Under the pieces are notes generated by a model that was given only the letters and a program-made list of their open reading frames with translations, searched no databases and was not told where the DNA came from. This document shows, piece after piece, positions 63,220-64,000 of a stretch of 64,000 nucleotides of DNA. A program made the translations under genes and the position numbers. Positions within the stretch are counted from its first letter, which is position 1; each line of letters begins with the position of its first letter. The DNA is from JAGPCK01 sp041675505 (GTDB taxonomy: Bacteria; Bacteroidota; Bacteroidia; UKL13-3): positions 1 to 64,000 of the forward strand of contig JBAYTR010000012.1 in NCBI GenBank assembly GCA_041675505.1, given 5' to 3'.

Positions 63220-63699
63220 TTACAAAGCCCTACTCGACTCTTGAATAATTTTCTTGATCAGTGATATTTGCCCGAGATGATAATGCGTATGCTCAATAAT
63301 ACCCAGCAGGTTTCTGTAATAGTTGCCATACTTGGGGTTGGCAAAAACATCCTGCAATTTTGTTTCATCCAACTCTTCTATCCGATCGGCTAATTCAGCT
63401 GCTTCTGTTAAAGCTTTTGTCACCAGTTTTTGCCACTCTTCATCAGAGGTTATTGGTGGCAAATTAAAACTGAGTTTATCGCTGGCAACAATTGGCTGGC
63501 CTTGCAGCACTTTCAAAACCGGATTTACATAATAATTAATGTGAAAGACTAAGGTTGCTATCGTGTTTAAATTATAAACTTTTGTTGTTGCCTGTTGCAG
63601 CGTTACATCGGCTAAAATATCTTTCAGATTAACCGCTGTCCAGTTGCCACCAAAGTATACATCACGAAAATGTTTGGCAATTTGTTTAGTTGAACTCAT
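63220..63699 (-). CDS. DinB-like (DUF1572-type) four-helix protein
   Basis: The 159-residue protein has the DinB-type four-helix plan with metal-binding histidines in FHINYYVNPVLKVL and the HxxxH of EHTHYHLGQISLIKKI, typical of the DinB/DUF1572 family of putative metal-dependent thiol transferases. The first helix (KQIAKHFRDVYFGGNWTAVN) includes the third ligand region. The substrate is unknown. It is convergent with dnaG. Confidence 0.8.
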   Translation of the reverse strand: MSSTKQIAKHFRDVYFGGNWTAVNLKDILADVTLQQATTKVYNLNTIATLVFHINYYVNPVLKVLQGQPIVASDKLSFNLPPITSDEEWQKLVTKALTEAAELADRIEELDETKLQDVFANPKYGNYYRNLLGIIEHTHYHLGQISLIKKIIQESSRAL

Positions 63700-63719
63700 T
63701 GGTAAATATCAGAAAAAAA

Positions 63720-64000
63720 TTATTCGGGATTATTCTGCGCCTCCAGTTTATCTTTTCGTCTGGTACCACGGTACAGTTCGTATTTCAAAAACCTGCACTC
63801 CAGTGCTCCGTTAAACACTTTAATTTTACGTGACGGATTTAAGCGCACGGCTTTAGCTGCATCAGGATTAGAGGTAATCATCCAAGCCTCGTAACCTGCC
63901 CAGTTATTTTTTAAAGTATCACCAATGGATTTGTACAGGGCCAGAATATCATCATCCTTATCCATGCGCTCACCGTAAGGCGGGTTAATCACCATCACGC
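63720..64000 (-). CDS. rRNA (guanine-N2)-methyltransferase RlmL-like, C-terminal part
   Basis: The coding sequence runs off the window end, so only about 93 C-terminal residues are seen. NPPYGERMDKDDDILALYKS has the NPPY catalytic motif of N6/N2 methyltransferases and GALECRFLKYELYRG is typical of RlmL/YpsC-type THUMP rRNA methyltransferases. The THUMP and SAM-binding domains must lie beyond 64000. It precedes the DinB-like gene on the minus strand. Confidence 0.75.
   Translation of the reverse strand, partial: VMVINPPYGERMDKDDDILALYKSIGDTLKNNWAGYEAWMITSNPDAAKAVRLNPSRKIKVFNGALECRFLKYELYRGTRRKDKLEAQNNPE

Overview
The window looks like a chromosomal segment of a member of the Bacteroidota (Bacteroidetes). 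The evidence is several secreted proteins with type IX secretion (T9SS) C-terminal sorting tails, a LytS/LytTR-type pair next to a TonB-dependent receptor, promoters with the Bacteroidetes -7 element TAnnTTTG, and AT-rich start regions without strong Shine-Dalgarno sequences. No species is claimed. I saw no rRNA, tRNA or CRISPR array.

Layout. 1-121: 3' end of an IS3-type transposase. 328-5653: accessory and housekeeping genes, namely a DUF4375 lipoprotein, a Qnr-like pentapeptide protein, a T9SS protein, a START-like protein, a Crp/Fnr regulator with an FNR-like box nearby, a GNAT acetyltransferase and a DUF1801/zinc-ribbon/HhH fusion. 5730-12012: a six-gene minus-strand glycan operon with two AlgJ/AlgX-like proteins around an MBOAT acyltransferase, an O-antigen ligase-like protein and a GT2 glycosyltransferase. 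12071-17162: cystathionine beta-synthase, a beta-CASP metallohydrolase coupled to a YhhQ-type queuosine-precursor transporter, and lysA. 17650-18304: a HigBA-type toxin-antitoxin pair. 18430-20002: a cupin protein and a PA0069-type radical SAM protein. 20175-20690: a gene-free tract of degenerate ~80-145 bp tandem repeats, related to a second copy at 63050-63215.

21300-34290 is the most interesting part: a low-GC island built around DNA phosphorothioation (Dnd). A tight nine-gene plus-strand operon holds dndC, dndD, a dndE-HerA/FtsK ATPase fusion, a ParB-like gene, a second ParB-type HTH gene without the N-terminal ParB domain, a DUF6602/PD-(D/E)XK-like protein, a protein with a HEPN-type RNxxxH motif, rmuC and a small unknown. 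It meets, stop codon to stop codon, a minus-strand operon of dndA, a KilA-N gene and a 52-residue excisionase-like HTH gene. DndB and DndFGH are not in the window. I infer a complete modification set (A, C, D, E) with an unusual regulatory and possibly effector complement. Beyond dndA lies a decayed BRO-family gene interrupted by two perfect palindromic elements.

34307-64000 returns to core genes: an OmpA/TPR lipoprotein, an FtsE-like ABC ATPase, two GT4 glycosyltransferases with recQ and valS, rplS, pabB, two T9SS proteins, a FAH-family enzyme, a DUF4412 protein, a TonB receptor-histidine kinase-response regulator operon, NifU-like and Mrp Fe-S proteins, a CoA transferase, dnaG, a DinB-like protein and the 3' end of an rRNA methyltransferase gene. 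Several genes end at clear hairpin terminators.
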